Shown here piece by piece: positions 15,717 through 24,685 of a stretch of 38,581 nucleotides of DNA. Below the pieces are notes generated by a model. That model was not told the DNA's origin, did no database searches, and was given only the letters and a program-made list of their open reading frames with translations. A program made the translations under genes and the position numbers. Source of the stretch: Brevundimonas sp. (GTDB taxonomy: Bacteria > Pseudomonadota > Alphaproteobacteria > Caulobacterales > Caulobacteraceae); contig NZ_JAHBYB010000015.1 of NCBI RefSeq assembly GCF_019636155.1, positions 1-38,581 on the forward strand, read 5' to 3'. Positions within the stretch are counted from its first letter, which is position 1. Every line of letters begins with the position of its first letter.

Positions 15717-16082
15717 TCAGTCCGGCGCCCGGTCGGCTTCCGGCGCCAGGTGAGGGACGTCGGCGCTGCCTTCCAGCCGGTCGCGCGCCAGCGCCGCGCG
15801 GACGATGAGCATGAGACTGATGGGCGTGGTCAGGCTCAGGAAGATGGCGATCAGGATTTCGTGAAACACGGGCTGCTGACGCGTCGTCGAGAAATAGAGG
15901 ATCGAGCCTGAGAGGATGAGGAACGTGCCCATGCTGGCCCCCAGGGTAGGCGCGTGGACCCTTTGGTAGAAGGTGCGCAGACGGGAGGCGCCGACGGCCC
16001 CGACCAGGGCGAACGATGCGCCGCCGAGCAGGGCGGCCGAAACGGCTACGGCGACGCCGAGAGGCAGGACGGCCTGGCTCAT
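15717..16082 (-). CDS. mrpG: Na+/H+ antiporter subunit G
   Basis: The 121-residue protein has three hydrophobic segments (about 8-30, 45-62, 70-92) and the MnhG/MrpG signature FYQRVHAPTLGASMGTFLILSGS. It is the last gene of the six-gene Mrp operon, which assembles into one inner-membrane complex exchanging cytoplasmic Na+ (or K+) for protons. ATG 16082 overlaps the mrpF stop by four bases. The charged C-terminal tail (ALARDRLEGSADVPHLAPEADRAPD) is longer than the core. Confidence 0.93.
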   Translation of the reverse strand: MSQAVLPLGVAVAVSAALLGGASFALVGAVGASRLRTFYQRVHAPTLGASMGTFLILSGSILYFSTTRQQPVFHEILIAIFLSLTTPISLMLIVRAALARDRLEGSADVPHLAPEADRAPD

Positions 16083-16363
16083 TCGATGACCTCGCCGCGC
16101 ATGAGAAACTTGCCCAACGCCACGCTGCTGGCGAAACCGAGCAGGGCGATGATGAGCGTCGCCTCGAAATACCGGGTGCTGTCGGTCCGCACACCGAGGG
16201 TGATGAGCAACAGCATTCCCGTGACATAGAAGGCGTCGAGCGCGATGACCCGGTCCTGGGCCCTGGGGCCGCGCAGCATGCGGAACAGATAGAGGGCCAT
16301 GGTCACGGCCAGCATGAGCTGCGCCACCGAGATGGATGTGTTCAGCACCAGAGCCGCGCTCAC
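16079..16363 (-). CDS. mrpF: Na+/H+ antiporter subunit F
   Basis: The 94-residue subunit has three membrane helices and the MrpF pattern MALYLFRMLRGPRAQDRVIALDAFYVTGMLLLITLGV, which includes the conserved GP-x3-DR-x3-LD motif. The chosen GTG start (16363) gives VSAALVLNTSISVAQL; it overlaps the mrpE stop as GTGA and has AGGAG eight bases upstream. An ATG further out lies within mrpE in another frame and gives a proline- and arginine-rich head, which argues against it. Confidence 0.92.
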   Translation of the reverse strand: MSAALVLNTSISVAQLMLAVTMALYLFRMLRGPRAQDRVIALDAFYVTGMLLLITLGVRTDSTRYFEATLIIALLGFASSVALGKFLMRGEVIE

Positions 16364-16848
16364 ACGAATATCTCCTGAAGGGGGCGGGCGTAGCGATCGG
16401 TGATCGTGCCTATCCATTCGTTCTCGTCGACAAGGTCGAAGACGTGGATGAGAAGGATGCGGTCCTGAGATTCATAGCTCATCCAGATCGTGCCGGGCGT
16501 CGCGGTGACGATGCAGGCGAGCACGGCCAGGCCATAGGGATTGGTCAGCTCCAGCGGGATGGGCACGAAGCCGGAGGTCACCTCGCGCGACCGCCCCTCC
16601 AGAATCGCCCGGAACAGGGCGAGATTGGACCGCACGATGTCGCCGACGACCCGCACGGTCAGCGTCAGCAGTAGGCGGCGGTTGCGGATGTGCAGGCGCG
16701 GCGGCTGCAGCCGCCGGAAGGCGAAACCCAGGACCAGCGCCAGAACGGCGCCGAGGAGAAGTTGCCCGGGCTCGAGGCTTTGGTTCAGCACCAGCCATGT
16801 GGCGAGAATGAACAGGCTGAGGGTGGGATAGGGCAACCAGCGTCTCAC
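16360..16848 (-). CDS. mrpE: Na+/H+ antiporter subunit E
   Basis: The 162-residue protein has two N-terminal membrane helices (LSLFILATWLVLNQS and LLLGAVLALVLGFAF) and a cytoplasmic domain carrying the family signature PLELTNPYGLAVLACIVTATPGTIWMSYESQDRILLIHVFD. MrpE is needed for complex stability and full transport in studied systems. It overlaps mrpD by four bases at its start and mrpF by four at its end, so all are translationally coupled. Confidence 0.93.
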   Translation of the reverse strand: MRRWLPYPTLSLFILATWLVLNQSLEPGQLLLGAVLALVLGFAFRRLQPPRLHIRNRRLLLTLTVRVVGDIVRSNLALFRAILEGRSREVTSGFVPIPLELTNPYGLAVLACIVTATPGTIWMSYESQDRILLIHVFDLVDENEWIGTITDRYARPLQEIFV

Positions 16849-18431
16849 GAGCCGGCCTCCGGTTCCAGCACGGCCGCGACGTAACGAGAGGGCTCAAGCA
16901 GGTCCTGGGCCGTGTTCGCCAGGTAGTCGAGCGGGCCTCCGACGGCGAAGGTCAGCGCCAGAAGCCCCAGAAGAAGCGCGCCTACCGTGGCGCCTTCGTG
17001 CAGCCGGATGGTCGGCGCGATCCGGTCGGGCTCGGCCCACAGAATCTGGATGCCGGCGCGCGCCAGGGCGATGAGCGAGAACAGGCTCGATCCAACCATG
17101 ATCGCGGCGAGCACGAGGCCGGCGCTGGGGAAGGGGCCATGCGGATCGTCGAGCAGAGGCGCGATCATGCCGACCTTGGCGAGGAAGCCCGGGAGCGGCG
17201 GAAGCCCGGCGATCAAAAGGGTGCAGATGAGGAAGCCGGCGCTGATCAAGCCGATCGGAGCGTTGAGGATCACGGCCCTCTCGTCCTCCTCGGTGTACAG
17301 GCCGTCGCCGTCCGGGTCATAGGCCTCCAGCAGCGGCGGCGCGTCGAACTCGTCATCGCCGTCGTCGGTCCCGACCAGTCCGCCCAGCAGGTAGAAGGCG
17401 GCGGCGGCCAAGGTGGAGACGCTCATGTAGAACAGGGCGCCGGTGATCACCGCCGGCTCCCTGAAGGCGAGGGCCGCCAGCAGGGTGCCGGCCGAAACCA
17501 GGACACTGTAGCCCGCCAGCCGGCCCAGATCGCGAGCCGCCAGCATGCCCACGAGCCCCACGCCGATGGTGAGAACGCCCATGACGAACCCCCATTGGTC
17601 GCCGAATCCGGCGGACGTTCCGGCCTCTGCGCCGAACAGGAGCAGGCCCAGCCGCGCCAGGGCGTAGACCCCGACTTTGGTCATGATGACGAAGATCGCG
17701 GCGGCGGGCGCCGTCGCCGCATCGTAGGTGCGAGGCAACCAGAAGCCCAGCGGCCAGGCCGCCGCCTTGACCAGGAAGGCGGAACCGAGGATCGCCGCGC
17801 CGACATGGAAGATCGGCCGGGTCTCGCCCGCCAGCGCCGGGATCCGTTGCGACAGAACCGCCATGTTCAGGGTGCCTGTGACGCCGAAAATCAGGCTGAC
17901 GCCGACCAGGAAGAACAAGGACGCGATCAGGTTGATGACGATGTAGTGCAGCCCCGCCCCGACACGCCGCGACCCCGAGCCGTGCAGCAGCAGCGCATAG
18001 GAAGCCGCCAGGAGAATTTCGAAGAAAACGAATAGGTTGAACAGATCGCCCGTCAGGAAGGCGCCGTTCAGTCCCATGAGCAGGAACTGCGAAAAGACCG
18101 GATAGTAGGGCCCGAGCCGCGCCCAGCGACCGAGCGAGAAGACGGCGTTGACCAGGCCGAGCAGGGAGGCGAGCAGCACCATCAGGGCAGCCAGGCGGTC
18201 GCCGACGAGGACGATGGCCACCTGTGTCGGCCAATTGCCGAGCCGATAGGCGGCGGCGACCTCGCCTGTGTTCGCCGCAAGGACCAGGGCGACCGCTACG
18301 GCCAGGGCGCCCACCGATGCTGCGATAGAGATCACGCCGTGCAGCGGCCGGTTGCGCGTGCCCGACAGCAACAGCACGGCGGCGGCCGCCAGGGGCAGCA
18401 GGATCGGCAGGATGATCAGGTGGGGGATCAT
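16845..18431 (-). CDS. mrpD: Na+/H+ antiporter subunit D
   Basis: The 528-residue polytopic protein is homologous to complex I proton-pumping subunits (NuoM/N type). Key charged residues are visible: E138 in FNLFVFFEILLAASYALLLHG and K222 in FLVKAAAWPLGFWLP, matching the essential Glu and Lys of the family. An acidic insertion at about 354-390 (TDDGDDEFDAPPLLEAYDPDGDGLYTEEDE) separates two helices and contains an EF-hand-like loop (372-383). Acidic insertions here occur in other alphaproteobacterial PhaD proteins, but the DxDGDG pattern is notable. ATG 18431 overlaps the mrpC stop by four bases. Confidence 0.94.
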   Translation of the reverse strand: MIPHLIILPILLPLAAAAVLLLSGTRNRPLHGVISIAASVGALAVAVALVLAANTGEVAAAYRLGNWPTQVAIVLVGDRLAALMVLLASLLGLVNAVFSLGRWARLGPYYPVFSQFLLMGLNGAFLTGDLFNLFVFFEILLAASYALLLHGSGSRRVGAGLHYIVINLIASLFFLVGVSLIFGVTGTLNMAVLSQRIPALAGETRPIFHVGAAILGSAFLVKAAAWPLGFWLPRTYDAATAPAAAIFVIMTKVGVYALARLGLLLFGAEAGTSAGFGDQWGFVMGVLTIGVGLVGMLAARDLGRLAGYSVLVSAGTLLAALAFREPAVITGALFYMSVSTLAAAAFYLLGGLVGTDDGDDEFDAPPLLEAYDPDGDGLYTEEDERAVILNAPIGLISAGFLICTLLIAGLPPLPGFLAKVGMIAPLLDDPHGPFPSAGLVLAAIMVGSSLFSLIALARAGIQILWAEPDRIAPTIRLHEGATVGALLLGLLALTFAVGGPLDYLANTAQDLLEPSRYVAAVLEPEAGS

Positions 18432-18772
18432 TCCTCTGCGTCCTTTCGACCATCGACATGGTCCGCGCCGGCGAGGCCGCGTGCGACCAGCAAGACGACC
18501 AGAAGCAGGGCGGTGGTGGCGAAGCTGATGACGATGGCGGTCAGGACCAGGGCCTGAGGCAGCGGATCGGCGTACTGGGCCAGCGCGCCCGCTCGGTCGC
18601 GCAGGACCGGTTCCGCGCCGATGCGGATGCCTCCCGTCGAGAAGATGAACAGGTTCACGGCATAGGACAGAAGGGTCAGGCCGATAAGGACCTGGAAGGT
18701 GCGCGGGCGCAGCACCAGCCACAACCCTGAGGCGGTCAGGACGCCAATGGCGAGGGCGAGTACGATCTCCAT
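18428..18772 (-). CDS. mrpC: Na+/H+ antiporter subunit C
   Basis: The 114-residue NuoK-like subunit has three helices and the MrpC signature LVLRPRTFQVLIGLTLLSYAVNLFIF ... DPLPQALVLTAIVISFATTALLLVV. The conserved DPLPQALVLTAIVI segment is diagnostic. ATG 18772 shares its A with the TGA of the preceding mrpAB gene (TGATG), so translation is coupled. It has a charged cytoplasmic tail. Confidence 0.94.
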   Translation of the reverse strand: MEIVLALAIGVLTASGLWLVLRPRTFQVLIGLTLLSYAVNLFIFSTGGIRIGAEPVLRDRAGALAQYADPLPQALVLTAIVISFATTALLLVVLLVARGLAGADHVDGRKDAEE

Positions 18773-21675
18773 CAGGGCGCCTCGTCGCCGACCGGCTTCT
18801 CGGGCGCTCGCGGGCGACGCAGGGACTGGTGGGCGATGGCGATGAGCATGAGGGTCGTGGACCCGACGACCAGGATGAAGACCCCCAGGTCGAACAGTAC
18901 GGCCGTCGCCATCGGGATGCGACCCAGGATTCCGAGATCGGCATAGGCGAACCACGAGGTCAGGAAGGGATAACCGAACGCCCAGGAGCCCAGGCCCGTG
19001 GCCAAGGCGAGCAGCAGACCGGTGGCGATCCACTGCACCGGCGCGACCCGCACCCGCTGCTCCACCCATCGGACGCCGCCCCCCATATACAGCAGGATCA
19101 GCGCCACCGAGGCCGTCAAACCGGCCGCGAATCCTCCGCCCGGCAGATCGTGGCCCCGGACGAAGAGATGCACCGAGAACAGCAGGATCACCGGAACCAT
19201 CAACTGGATGATGAGGCCGGGAACGCGCAGGTATTCCGCCAGGGTCTGGCCCTTCTTGCGGTCGTCGCGGCGCTGGTCGATCGCTTCCTGGGCCAGTTTC
19301 TGGGGCGGCGCGTCCACACTGTCCTGCGCCGGTCGGAAACGACGCAGCAGCGAGAACACCGCCAACGCCACTATGGCCAGGACGGTGATCTCTCCGAAGG
19401 TGTCGAAGCCGCGGAAATCTACCAGGATGACGTTGACGACGTTGCGTCCGCCGCCCTGGGCGTAGGCCGTTGAGAGGAAGAACTCCGAAATGGATCCATC
19501 GACCGGATGGGTCATGACGGCATAGGCCAGGACAGTCATCCCCGCGCCAGCCGCAAGGGCGAGCCATGCGTCACGGGTGCGTCGCAGCCTCACCGACAAG
19601 GTTCGTTGTTCCGGAATTTCCCGGCGGGGCGGCAGCCACCGCAGGCCTAGCAGGATCAGGATGGTGGTCACCACTTCCACCAGCAACTGGGTTGTGGCGA
19701 GGTCGGGCGCCGACAGCCAGACGAAGCTGATGCAGGAAACCAGCCCCGCGCCGCCGACCAGGACCAGGGCCGCCAGCCGGTGGAATTTGGCCAGGGCCGC
19801 AGCCCCCACGGCGCAGGCGGACCCGATGAGCCAGAGGAGGGCGAAGGCCGGATCGATAGAGCTCAACGCCTGGACGCCCGGTTCCAGCCGGACCCCGCCC
19901 GCCGCCGCGAGGCCGCCTGCCAGCGCCGCAAGGACGATGAGCAAGACCTGCGGCTGGAGATGTTCGCCGGGAAAGCAGCGCTTGATCCAACCGGGCCCGG
20001 TGTCGCCGACCCACTGCAGCAGGTGTTCGAATATCATCTTGCCGTTGATGGGACTAAACGGCGGCGTGCGGATCGCGAGCAGCCGTCGGCGGAGCAGCAG
20101 GTAGAGGCTCAGGCCCGCCGCCAGGGCGACCGTGCTCATCACAAGCGCGGGGGTGAATCCGTGCCAGACCGCGAGATGGAAGATGGGTGCGTTCTCTCCC
20201 AGCACCGCGACCGCCGCGCGCTGCAGGCCCGGGCCCACGGTGGGGGCCGGAAGAATCCCGACGACGATGCAGAGGACGGCCAGGCAGCCGATCGGCGCCA
20301 CCATCCACGGCGGCGGTTCGTGCGGGCGACGGGGCAGGCTGGACGGCGCTGCGCCGAAGAAAACGCCACCCGCGAAGCGCAACGAATAGACGACCGAGAA
20401 GGTGGAGGCGACGACGGCGATGATCGCGGGAGCCCATGCAGCCGCTAGCCCTCTGCCCGCCGTCAGGCTTTCCTCGAAGAACATCTCCTTGGACAGGAAG
20501 CCGTTCAGCAGGGGGACGCCCGCCATGGCCGCCGCCGCCACGGTCGCCAGCGCCGTCGTCGCAGGCATGAAGCGGACCAGCCCCCGCAGTTTGCGCATGT
20601 CCCGCGTGCCGGATTCGTGGTCCACGGCCCCGGCCGCCATGAAGAGGGAGGCCTTGAAGATCGCATGGTTGACGGCGTGAAAAAGGGCCGCGACCCAGGC
20701 CAGCGGACTGTCCAGCCCCAGGAGGAAGGTGATCAACCCCAGGTGGCTGATGGTCGAATAGGCCAGCACCCCCTTCAGGTCATTCTGGAACATGGCCAGG
20801 AAGGCGCCGAGCGTGAGCGTCGCCAACCCCACGGCCGTTACCGCATAGAACCAGCCATCGGTCCCGGACAAGACCGGCCAGAATTGCATCAGCAGGAAGA
20901 CGCCGGCCTTCACCAGGGTCGCCGAATGCAAATAGGCCGACACCGGCGTGGGTGCGGCCATGGCTTGAGGCAGCCAGAAATGGAACGGGAACTGCGCGCT
21001 CTTGGTGAAGGCTCCGACCAGGATCAGCGCCAACGCCGGCCCATAGACCGCACTGGCGCGGATTTGGTCTCCCGCGCCCAGGATGACGTCGATCTCATAA
21101 CCGCCGGCTACGTTCGCGAGCAGCAGCAGTCCCGCCAACAGACACAAGCCGCCCGCCGATGTGACGATCAGCGCCATTCGCGCGCCTTCACGGGCCGCGG
21201 CCCCGTGATGCCAGTAGCCGATCAGCAGGAAAGACAGCAGACTGGTCATCTCCCAGAAGACAACCAGCTGGATGACATTGCCGGACAAAACGATCCCGGC
21301 CATCGACCCCGCGAAGGCCAGCAGGAGGGAATAAAAGCGCGGGACCGGATCGGCGGCCGACATGTAGTAGCGAGCGTAGATGCTCACCAGCAGGCCGATG
21401 CCGAAGATCAGCACGAGGAAGATCCAGCTGAAGCCATCCAGCGAGAGATGGAACACAAGCCCCAGCGCAGGAGCCCAGGGGGTCACCCAGTCGAGACCGG
21501 ACTCGCCTGCAGGCGATCCCGAAATCGCGATCGTCACCACCAACCCGATGAGCATCGCCGCCACGGCGAGCCCCGCCGCTCGGTTACGGGCATGCGAAGG
21601 CAGTAGCGCGGCCGCCAGGCTGGCGACGAACGGCGCCACAAGCATCACGAGCAGCCAAGTGTCAGCGCTGGGCAA
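18772..21675 (-). CDS. mrpA: Na+/H+ antiporter fused subunits A and B
   Basis: The 967-residue polytopic protein has a NuoL-like N-terminal part with E142 in QLVVFWEMTSLLSFLLIGYW and the segment STISHLGLITFLLGL. An MrpA-specific middle follows, then a C-terminal MrpB domain (from about residue 800: LAEYLRVPGLIIQLMVPVILLFSVHLFVRGHDLPGGGFAAGL). The A-B fusion is usual in alphaproteobacteria (PhaAB type). It leads the operon A/B-C-D-E-F-G, whose product keeps pH and Na+/K+ balance. The start is TTG at 21675 with GGAGG five bases upstream (21681-21685), a weak start codon with a strong ribosome-binding site. Confidence 0.95.
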   Translation of the reverse strand: MPSADTWLLVMLVAPFVASLAAALLPSHARNRAAGLAVAAMLIGLVVTIAISGSPAGESGLDWVTPWAPALGLVFHLSLDGFSWIFLVLIFGIGLLVSIYARYYMSAADPVPRFYSLLLAFAGSMAGIVLSGNVIQLVVFWEMTSLLSFLLIGYWHHGAAAREGARMALIVTSAGGLCLLAGLLLLANVAGGYEIDVILGAGDQIRASAVYGPALALILVGAFTKSAQFPFHFWLPQAMAAPTPVSAYLHSATLVKAGVFLLMQFWPVLSGTDGWFYAVTAVGLATLTLGAFLAMFQNDLKGVLAYSTISHLGLITFLLGLDSPLAWVAALFHAVNHAIFKASLFMAAGAVDHESGTRDMRKLRGLVRFMPATTALATVAAAAMAGVPLLNGFLSKEMFFEESLTAGRGLAAAWAPAIIAVVASTFSVVYSLRFAGGVFFGAAPSSLPRRPHEPPPWMVAPIGCLAVLCIVVGILPAPTVGPGLQRAAVAVLGENAPIFHLAVWHGFTPALVMSTVALAAGLSLYLLLRRRLLAIRTPPFSPINGKMIFEHLLQWVGDTGPGWIKRCFPGEHLQPQVLLIVLAALAGGLAAAGGVRLEPGVQALSSIDPAFALLWLIGSACAVGAAALAKFHRLAALVLVGGAGLVSCISFVWLSAPDLATTQLLVEVVTTILILLGLRWLPPRREIPEQRTLSVRLRRTRDAWLALAAGAGMTVLAYAVMTHPVDGSISEFFLSTAYAQGGGRNVVNVILVDFRGFDTFGEITVLAIVALAVFSLLRRFRPAQDSVDAPPQKLAQEAIDQRRDDRKKGQTLAEYLRVPGLIIQLMVPVILLFSVHLFVRGHDLPGGGFAAGLTASVALILLYMGGGVRWVEQRVRVAPVQWIATGLLLALATGLGSWAFGYPFLTSWFAYADLGILGRIPMATAVLFDLGVFILVVGSTTLMLIAIAHQSLRRPRAPEKPVGDEAP

Positions 21676-21839
21676 TCAGACCTCCGGTCGGGATGGCGGA
21701 CTCTCCTTGTCGCAGGCTTCGCGCGACGCGCAACGGGCGTCAGACGTTTCCACTTCAACTACCGGGAGCCGGTCTCAAATCAACCCGCCGACGCCTTTTG
21801 CTTGCGCATCCGGAGAAAGGCGTCCCGAATGCGATTGGC

Positions 21840-21867
21840 TTGAAGCTGCGATACTGCAGGCTAGATG
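21840..21867 (+). promoter_or_regulatory. Possible promoter of the Usp gene
   Basis: TTGAAG (21840-21845) and TAGATG (21862-21867) are separated by 16 bases and end 39 bases before the Usp start, in the 231-bp space between the divergent mrpA and usp genes. The match is modest. No clear operator or mrp promoter was seen in the same region. Confidence 0.3.
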
Positions 21868-21906
21868 TAGTTCGACTGCCTAGAACCGCGAACACAGGAG
21901 CGTGAC

Positions 21907-22785
21907 GTGGCCAATGGAACGGGGACGCCGCCGAAACGGATCGTGTTGGCGACAGATTTGAGCGGCGCCGGTGACAGGGCGCTGGATCGGGCGACTGAGC
22001 TGGCCGTAGAATGGGACGCGGAACTCTTGATCGTGCACGCGCTGGACGACAGCGCCCAGCACAGCGCCACGAACCTGCCGTCATGGCGGCGGCCGCCCGA
22101 TATGGCCGCGCTGGCGGAACGCCAGATACGAGAAGACATCCGGGGCCCATGCCCCCGTCTACGTTTTGATATCGGGGATGGCCAACCGCTAAAGGTGATC
22201 CTGGACGCCGTAGAACGCGAACAGGCGGATTTTCTGATCGTGGGAATGGGGCGGGGGCGCGCGTTCGATGGCCTGTCCCGCACTGTCGATGAGCTGTTCC
22301 GGCGCTCGCCGGTCTCCATGTTGGTCGTCAAGTCCCGACCCAAGGGTCCCTATGGCCGAATCCTGGTGGGCACCGACTATACGGACGAGGCGCGGGTCGG
22401 CCTTGAGGCGGCCGTTCGGCTGTTTCCAGCCGCCGCCGTGACCCTGATGCACGCCTATGACATGCCCTATCGCAACCTCTATCTCGACGCGGGGCTGGCG
22501 GAACGTCTCGGAGAGGTCGAGACCGCGACGATCATCGATTGGGTTAAACAGGCCGATCTGGATGAGAGAGACAGGCAGCGCATCCAGACCCTGATCGAGC
22601 ACGGGGCGCCGGAGGTCATGCTTGCGGCTTTCGCCAGAGAGCATGCCGCCGATCTGACCGTGGTCGGGGCGTATGAACGTGGCAGGCTGTTTCACATGGT
22701 CGTCGGCGGCAGTGGGCCGAGAATTGTCCAGTCGGCGCCGGGCGATGTCCTCGTCGTGCGGGCCGACCGTTCGAGCGCGGCCTGA
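21907..22785 (+). CDS. Tandem universal stress protein (UspA x2)
   Basis: The 292-residue soluble protein is built of two UspA domains. The first (about 10-140) begins PKRIVLATDLSGAGDRALDRATELAVEWDAELLIVHAL and ends FRRSPVSMLVVKSR. The second (about 148-290) begins YGRILVGTDYTDEARVGLEAAVRLFPAAAVTLMHAY and ends IVQSAPGDVLVVRAD. The ATP-binding G-x2-G-x9-G-S/T motif is only partly kept in both halves, so nucleotide binding is uncertain. GTG 21907 has AGGAG nine bases upstream. It is divergent from the Mrp operon and co-directional with the DUF2231 and sugar dehydrogenase genes, which hints at a shared stress-response theme. Confidence 0.9.
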   Translation: MANGTGTPPKRIVLATDLSGAGDRALDRATELAVEWDAELLIVHALDDSAQHSATNLPSWRRPPDMAALAERQIREDIRGPCPRLRFDIGDGQPLKVILDAVEREQADFLIVGMGRGRAFDGLSRTVDELFRRSPVSMLVVKSRPKGPYGRILVGTDYTDEARVGLEAAVRLFPAAAVTLMHAYDMPYRNLYLDAGLAERLGEVETATIIDWVKQADLDERDRQRIQTLIEHGAPEVMLAAFAREHAADLTVVGAYERGRLFHMVVGGSGPRIVQSAPGDVLVVRADRSSAA

Positions 22786-22846
22786 GAGGAGAGGTGAACC
22801 TTGGCCGCCGGCGGGTATTTAGAAGCCAGGTCTGGGAGAAGCGGGC

Positions 22847-23281
22847 ATGATTTCGATTGGTGAGCGAACCCGGGCGGTCTTGCGCCTGACCACGAGCGTC
22901 TTCCTGAGCTTTCCCATCGCGCTGTTCGTCATGATGGTCGCCACGGACATCGCATATCTGCGGACAGCCGAGATCCAGTGGACCAATTTCTCCGCCTGGC
23001 TGAATGTCGGAGGCATGGTTTTCGGCGGCGCGGTCCTGGTCCTGGCCCTGATCGCCCTCGGTCTCGATTGGCGCGGCGCGCGGCGAGGGCATCGAATGCT
23101 CTACGTCGGTCTGCTGGGGCTGATGTTCGTCCTGGGGCTGATAAACGCCTTCAAACACAGCCAGGACGCATGGAGTTCCGTCGGCGCCTTCGGCCTGATC
23201 CTGTCGATCGCTTCCGCCCTGCTTGCCTTGGCCGCGGGCGTTCTTTTCTGGTCCGGTGATGATCGGGAGCCGGTTCGATGA
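22847..23281 (+). CDS. DUF2231-like four-helix membrane protein
   Basis: The 144-residue protein has four predicted membrane helices (about 17-37, 50-71, 82-101, 113-135) and a short basic N-terminus. The pattern FLSFPIALFVMMVATDIAYLRTAEIQWTNFSAWLNVGG resembles DUF2231 membrane proteins, which have no fixed function and often accompany redox lipoproteins. It is 61 bp after usp. Its stop overlaps the start of the sugar dehydrogenase gene by four bases (ATGA), so the two are probably made together. ATG 22847 opens just before the first helix. Confidence 0.72.
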   Translation: MISIGERTRAVLRLTTSVFLSFPIALFVMMVATDIAYLRTAEIQWTNFSAWLNVGGMVFGGAVLVLALIALGLDWRGARRGHRMLYVGLLGLMFVLGLINAFKHSQDAWSSVGAFGLILSIASALLALAAGVLFWSGDDREPVR

Positions 23282-24573
23282 AGGGACTCCTGCCGGTTGC
23301 GGCCACCCTCGTCATCGCCCTGGCCGGTTGCGGCCGCAGCGATCCCGGATTGAACCAGACCGGCCCGGAACCCGAGCTTCCCGGCATCCGCCAGACGCTG
23401 GTTCCTCCCATGAGGATCGCCCGGCCCATCGGCTGGGGCGATCACACCCCGACGGTCCCCCCAGGGTTCACGGTCAACGCCCTGGCGACCGACCTGCAGA
23501 TTCCGCGTCAGATGCTGGTGCTGCCCAACGGCGACATTCTGGTCGCCGAGGGACGCGGCGGGAAGGCCCCCAGGCTTCGCCCCAAGGACGTCATCGCCGG
23601 CTTCATCAAGAAACAGGGCAATACGCAGGTCGCCGGCGGCAACCGCATCACCCTGCTGCGTGACGCCGACAACGACGGCGTGCCCGAGATACGCAGCGTC
23701 TTTATCGACAACCTCGACGCTCCCTACGGTCTCGCCTTCGTCGATGGCTCGCTCTATGTCGCCGAGCAGGGCGCCCTGCTGCGTTTCCCGTATCAGACCG
23801 GCCAAACCCGCATCACGGCCCCGGGTCAGGAAGTGACCAGGCTGCCGTCACGGATCAACCACCACTGGACCAAATCGCTCGCCGCCAGCGCCGACGGCAT
23901 GACCCTGTATGTCGGCATCGGCTCCAACAGCAACATCGGCGAGCGCGGCTTGGCGGTTGAGGAAGAACGCGCCGTCATCTGGGCGATTGACCGCACCACG
24001 GGCGCGCGCCGCACGGTGGCCACCGGCATCCGCAATCCGACCGCCCTGGCCATCGAGCCCCAATCCAGCGTTCTGTGGGCCGTGGTCAACGAACGCGACG
24101 AGATCGGCCCGCAACTGGTCCCCGACTACCTGACCTCGGTGCGCGAAGGCGCCTTCTACGGCTGGCCCTACAGCTATTGGGGCGACAACATCGATCCGCG
24201 AGTCCGGCCCCTGAACCCCGGATTGGCGGCTCGGGCTGTGGTCCCGGACTATGCGCTGGGATCGCACGTGGCGGCCCTTGGCCTGTCGTTCGCCCGCGAC
24301 GGCGGCTTCGGCGGAGACTTTTCGCACGGCGCCTTCGTCGGTCAGCACGGTAGCTGGAACCGGCAGGACCTGTCAGGCTACAAGGTCGTTTGGGCGCCTT
24401 TCACCAACGGCCGTCCGTCCGGGCCGCCCGTCGATTTCGTCACTGGCTTCCTGACCGAGGATGGCCGAGCGCGCGGCCGTCCGGTCGGCGTCGTCTTCGA
24501 CCCGGCACGACGCATTCTGCTGGTCGCCGACGACTTGTCGAACACCGTCTGGCGGATCGCGCCCCGTCGCTGA
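23278..24573 (+). CDS. PQQ-dependent sugar dehydrogenase (sorbosone dehydrogenase type), lipoprotein
   Basis: The 431-residue beta-propeller protein has a lipoprotein signal (LPVAATLVIALAGC, lipidated Cys at about residue 18), so it is anchored facing the periplasm. Family signatures are FTVNALATDLQIPRQMLVLPNGDILVAEGRGG, NHHWTKSLAASADGMTLYVGIGSNSN, EREAFYGWPYSYWG-like VREGAFYGWPYSYWGDN and FVGQHGSWNRQDLSGYKVVWAPF. The soluble glucose/sorbosone dehydrogenase family oxidises sugars using PQQ and donates electrons to the respiratory chain. The substrate is not predictable, and some members do not bind PQQ. It overlaps the DUF2231 membrane gene, whose product may be a membrane partner. Confidence 0.85.
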   Translation: MKGLLPVAATLVIALAGCGRSDPGLNQTGPEPELPGIRQTLVPPMRIARPIGWGDHTPTVPPGFTVNALATDLQIPRQMLVLPNGDILVAEGRGGKAPRLRPKDVIAGFIKKQGNTQVAGGNRITLLRDADNDGVPEIRSVFIDNLDAPYGLAFVDGSLYVAEQGALLRFPYQTGQTRITAPGQEVTRLPSRINHHWTKSLAASADGMTLYVGIGSNSNIGERGLAVEEERAVIWAIDRTTGARRTVATGIRNPTALAIEPQSSVLWAVVNERDEIGPQLVPDYLTSVREGAFYGWPYSYWGDNIDPRVRPLNPGLAARAVVPDYALGSHVAALGLSFARDGGFGGDFSHGAFVGQHGSWNRQDLSGYKVVWAPFTNGRPSGPPVDFVTGFLTEDGRARGRPVGVVFDPARRILLVADDLSNTVWRIAPRR

Positions 24574-24685
24574 GTTGACTATCAATCCGACGCACAAGTG
24601 CAATTGCCCGATGGTTCGATATCGTGGAATTTGAGTCCTCCACTGGACGCGACAGGTCGTCAGGGACGCCCGGCCAGAGATCCTG

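Noticed and set aside
24574-24685. Terminator between the sugar dehydrogenase and yihA genes
   Set aside because: Only a 4-bp inverted repeat (GTCC / GGAC) was found and there is no T-tract.
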